Shown: piece after piece, positions 61,901 through 64,000 of the stretch
Position numbering within the stretch: the first letter of the stretch is position 1
How the letters are laid out: each line of letters starts with the position of its first letter
From: Anopheles merus
Taxonomy: Eukaryota > Arthropoda > Insecta > Diptera > Culicidae
Length of the DNA stretch: 64,000 bases
Reading direction: 5' to 3'
Assembly: GCF_017562075.2 (NCBI RefSeq)
Contig: NC_054085.1
Coordinates: 32,861,039 to 32,925,038, forward strand
Program-made: the position numbers and the translations under genes
Notes under the pieces: model-generated
Told to the model about the DNA's origin: nothing
Database searches by the model: none
The model's input: the letters and a program-made list of their open reading frames with translations, nothing else

Positions 61901-63726
61901 TCAACTCGTACGACGTAACAACATGCCCGTCATGGGTTCAAGTCCCGAATAGACCGTGCCCCCATACGTAGGACTTGACTATCCTGCTATGGTAACAATA
62001 AGTCACTGAAAGCCAAGCTCTCTTCATTAGTGGGTACTGGCAGGCCTTGACCGACAGCGGTTGTTGTGCCAAAGAAGAAGAAGAAGAAGTTCTCAGCCCT
62101 GGATAAGGCTGTTCCACTAGAGAAAATGCCTTCGAAGAAACACGATTAACTAATTTTTAAAAAAATAAATAAATAATGTTGTATCGAACCACAAACAAGC
62201 TTCCACCAAGCGAGGGAAGAATTATGTTTGGTTCAAGATAAAGCTTTGCTTTTCCTGTCCTAATTATGGACATCTAGAAATGGTTTATTCCAGCGTCCCA
62301 TGGAAAACAGGATTTTGTACTGGTTCATCCGAATATCGTGTTTGGACGTACTATTACGCTTTACGGTGATTATAAATAGAATGTCGCCTGTCATTTAGAG
62401 ATCGCCAACAAACTACATCCTTTTGGCATCTGATAGGAGACAGGGAGAAAAACTTTTTGTTTATCTCGTTCTACTGTTCCATCTCCCGTGTGTGTGTGGT
62501 TTCATTGCACCGTTGCAGAACAAAACTCACGTTCTTCCACTAGAGAAAGGTATTTTCTCTTCCTGTATTAAATTTAGACAACTGAATAAAGCGACCATCC
62601 AGCATCTCATGGAAGACAGGATCCCCCACCCAGCAAAACAAAACAACAACGACAGACTGGGCTCGGCACCACTCACCTGAATATTGCCGAGCGTGCCGAG
62701 CGTTCCCGACTCGAGCAGCGGCTTGCGGTAGTACACGCAGCGCCGATCCATGTAGATACGCGCATCGATGTTGTCCAGCGCGTTCGCCACGCCGTCCAAG
62801 CGGTTGAAGAACGTGTCGTCGTAGAAGCGCTCCGTTTCCGGCCCGACGCGGTTCTCGTGCGACGTCACCTTAATGTCGCCGTTCATGCGCTTCACGGCCT
62901 GGGCGGCGACGCGCGACTTCGGCTGCTGCACATCGTGCGGCCGGAACAGGAACTGCCGGTTCAGGTTGCTCTTCTCGATCAGATCCATATCGGTGACGAT
63001 GATTTCACCGTCGCCCTTGGACGCGACGCCAATCATCGCAAAGTTCTTCAGCAGCTCGCAGCCGATCGCACCGGCCCCGACGATGAAGTACTTCAGCTGA
63101 CCCAGCACGTCCTGGAACTTGCGCCCGAACACGGCAATCTGCCCATCGTAGCGCGAACCGGTCGGGGCACACTCCTCCTCCGTGAGGTCCGCCTCCTGCA
63201 GACACTCCAGCGCATCGTAGCACAAGTACTGATTGATCGGGGTGAACTTGCCCGTGCAGGCCTTCATCACCTCCTGCGCCGTAATGCCACCGATCGCACC
63301 GTTCATCGGGCACAGGTCGCCGGCGCACACCTTGGCGAACTTGGTCAGCATCGCTTCGTTCAGCTCCTCGACCGCCATCTCCTTGGCGCGCTTGCGGCAC
63401 ATCTCCACGAACTCGGCCGCATCCTCCACGTTCCAGGGGCGCGGCAGCCGGCCGTGCTGCTCCTGGTAGCGGCCGAGCACGGTGAACGCGATCTGCGTGT
63501 TGGCCGGATGGTCCCACTTGGCAAAGTCGGTCATGATGAACTCGGGCGCATTCTCCGCCTCCGCCAGCGACTTGAAGCTCATCTGCTTCGACATCTTGAC
63601 CTGGGTCGCGATGCCGCCGCGCAGGTACGGACTCAGCTTGCTCGTATCGCCGATGCTGAACGTGTACGGTCCCAGCACCTTGATCTTCATCGGTGCGCAA
63701 CCGTTCAGCTCCGTCATTCCTTGCAC
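58914..63726 (-). CDS. Uba1: Ubiquitin-activating enzyme E1, Uba1 (partial; 3' five exons)
   Basis: Minus-strand exons are 63726-62677, 60529-60278, 60197-59889, 59800-59412 and 59328-58914, with introns of 2147, 80, 88 and 83 bp, all GT-AG. They give 804 residues. The family has about 1050, so some 245 N-terminal residues lie beyond 64000. The enzyme adenylates ubiquitin and passes it as a thioester to E2 enzymes. The first exon starts VQGMTELNGC and carries the active adenylation half: the ATP loop VGAGAIGCELLKNF, DMDLIEKSNLNRQFLF, and LLESGTLGTLGN. The second exon holds the catalytic cysteine in PICTLKNFPNAIEHTLQWA. Later exons give the rest of the Cys domain, KIMPAIATTTSLVAG, and the C-terminal ubiquitin-fold domain (FKNGFLNLALPFF, EWTLWDRFEV), which recruits E2s. 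The insert ENGGGGGGGAGG is a low-complexity loop. The last codon is CCG, followed by TAA. No defect is visible. Confidence 0.96.
61457..61605 (-). mobile_element. 5'-truncated SINE200-like copy, minus strand
   Basis: Read on the minus strand it runs from GGATTCAAGACC (B-box remnant) through CCCCATACGTAGGGTTGACT and TTCTGCTATGG to a (GAA)n tail at about 61471-61457. This parallels the 3' two-thirds of the + strand copies at 61645-61851 and 61874-62088. It is the most diverged of the three intronic copies. Confidence 0.7.
61645..61851 (+). mobile_element. Full-length tRNA-derived SINE (SINE200-like), copy 1
   Basis: About 207 bp, flanked by a perfect 13-bp target-site duplication ATATATATTGTGT (61632-61644 and 61852-61864). 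It has a polymerase III A-box-like TGGTACAGTCGTCAACTCG, B box GGGTTCAAGCCCC, a conserved body (CCATACGTAGGACTGACTAT) and a (GAA)n 3' tail. Size and structure agree with the Anopheles gambiae SINE200 family as I recall it. The perfect duplication indicates a recent insertion. Confidence 0.85.
61874..62088 (+). mobile_element. Full-length tRNA-derived SINE (SINE200-like), copy 2
   Basis: About 215 bp, flanked by GTTCTCAGCCC on both sides (61863-61873 and 62089-62099), an 11-bp duplication. It carries the same A box, B box (GGGTTCAAGTCCC), body and (GAA)n tail as copy 1. Its left duplication overlaps the right duplication of copy 1, so the two copies inserted back to back by separate events. Confidence 0.85.
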
Positions 63727-64000
63727 CTACGGAGGGAGACAGAGAAGCATTCGATACATAAGTACATTTTATTTGCTATTTTTCAGTGCAACGGCTATTT
63801 AACAGTGGTGTGTAGCTTGGTAAATAAAAACGTAAAAAAGAGTACATTGTTGTTGTGTTTACTTTTAATAAATATAATTGCTTTTTTTAAGCTACAGCAA
63901 ATTCATGCAGTATCGTAATCGATGAATATAATGTTTGTTTTGAAATATTTCATTTTGATTTTGGTTTGGCGTATACATTTTGATATAAAATTGTATCATT
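62677..64000 (-). other. Uba1: Uba1 gene continues past the window edge
   Basis: From 63727 the minus strand carries an acceptor (CTCCCTCCGTAG) and then intron sequence to the window end. The AT-rich 270 bp at 63730-64000 show no further Uba1 exon. The N-terminal inactive adenylation half must lie beyond 64000. Confidence 0.8.

Larger units (their letters stand above)
60639..62625. repeat. About 210-bp tandem repeats in the large Uba1 intron
   Basis: A unit starting near TGTTGTATCGAACC recurs at about 60639, 60852, 61059, 61286 and 62177. Each unit contains CCTAATTATGGACATC (60721, 60933, 61141, 61367, 62259) and CCCATGGAAAACAGG. Spacing is 207-227 bp until SINE insertions separate the fourth and fifth units. 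A sixth degenerate copy ends near 62625. Units differ from each other by roughly 15-25%, so the array is old. It has no coding potential. Confidence 0.85.

Noticed and set aside
62857..63918. 353-codon + strand open frame over the Uba1 exon
   Set aside because: Shadow of the GC-rich Uba1 adenylation-domain exon on the opposite strand; composition is the Leu/His/Arg bias typical of antisense frames.

Overview
This is an animal nuclear genome window, most likely from an Anopheles mosquito. The introns are short where genes are compact (74-88 bp) and have canonical GT-AG borders. The genes are insect orthologues: a GPI-type matrix metalloproteinase, a seven-in-absentia-like zinc-finger protein, the ubiquitin E1 Uba1 and the insect microRNA miR-307. 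The non-coding DNA is rich in CA/CT microsatellites, TA-flanked MITEs and a tRNA-derived SINE resembling the Anopheles SINE200 family. The species was inferred from sequence character and not from a database match.

Layout. Positions 1 to about 47.73 kb contain no convincing protein-coding exon. Base 1 is followed by a good splice donor, and the first certain exon is an internal exon of a matrix metalloproteinase starting at 47735 on the + strand. I therefore read most of this stretch as one very long intron of that gene (the prodomain exons lie upstream, outside the window). Inside it, on the + strand, are the miR-307 hairpin (32145-32211), a tRNA-Ser(CGA) gene (34807-34888), two textbook zero-length 'ratchet' (recursive) splice sites at 2459|2460 and 29343|29344, a weaker third candidate at 16220|16221, several non-autonomous transposons (17983-18227, 26996-27306, 39039-39341), a minus-strand tRNA-derived SINE-like element (about 24640-24745) and long microsatellites.

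47735-49616 (+): four exons encode the catalytic domain, a Thr-rich hinge, a hemopexin domain and a hydrophobic C-terminus of a membrane-anchored MMP (Mmp2-like). 49617-51170: its 3' region, carrying an old SINE relic and two small TA-flanked MITEs. 51175-53899 (-): a four-exon SINA-like RING/zinc-finger gene whose last intron can be spliced or retained to give two different C-termini. 53900-58913: promoter of that gene, mostly unassigned AT-rich DNA, then the probable Uba1 3' UTR. 58914-63726 (-): the five 3' exons of Uba1, covering the second adenylation half, the catalytic-Cys domain and the ubiquitin-fold domain. Its 2.1-kb intron is built of about 210-bp tandem repeats invaded by three SINE copies.

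Functionally the window joins pericellular proteolysis (MMP), a microRNA hosted in the MMP intron and therefore possibly co-transcribed with it, and two ubiquitin-pathway genes. The most interesting system is the giant MMP intron, which combines a conserved miRNA, a tRNA gene and stepwise recursive splicing signals.
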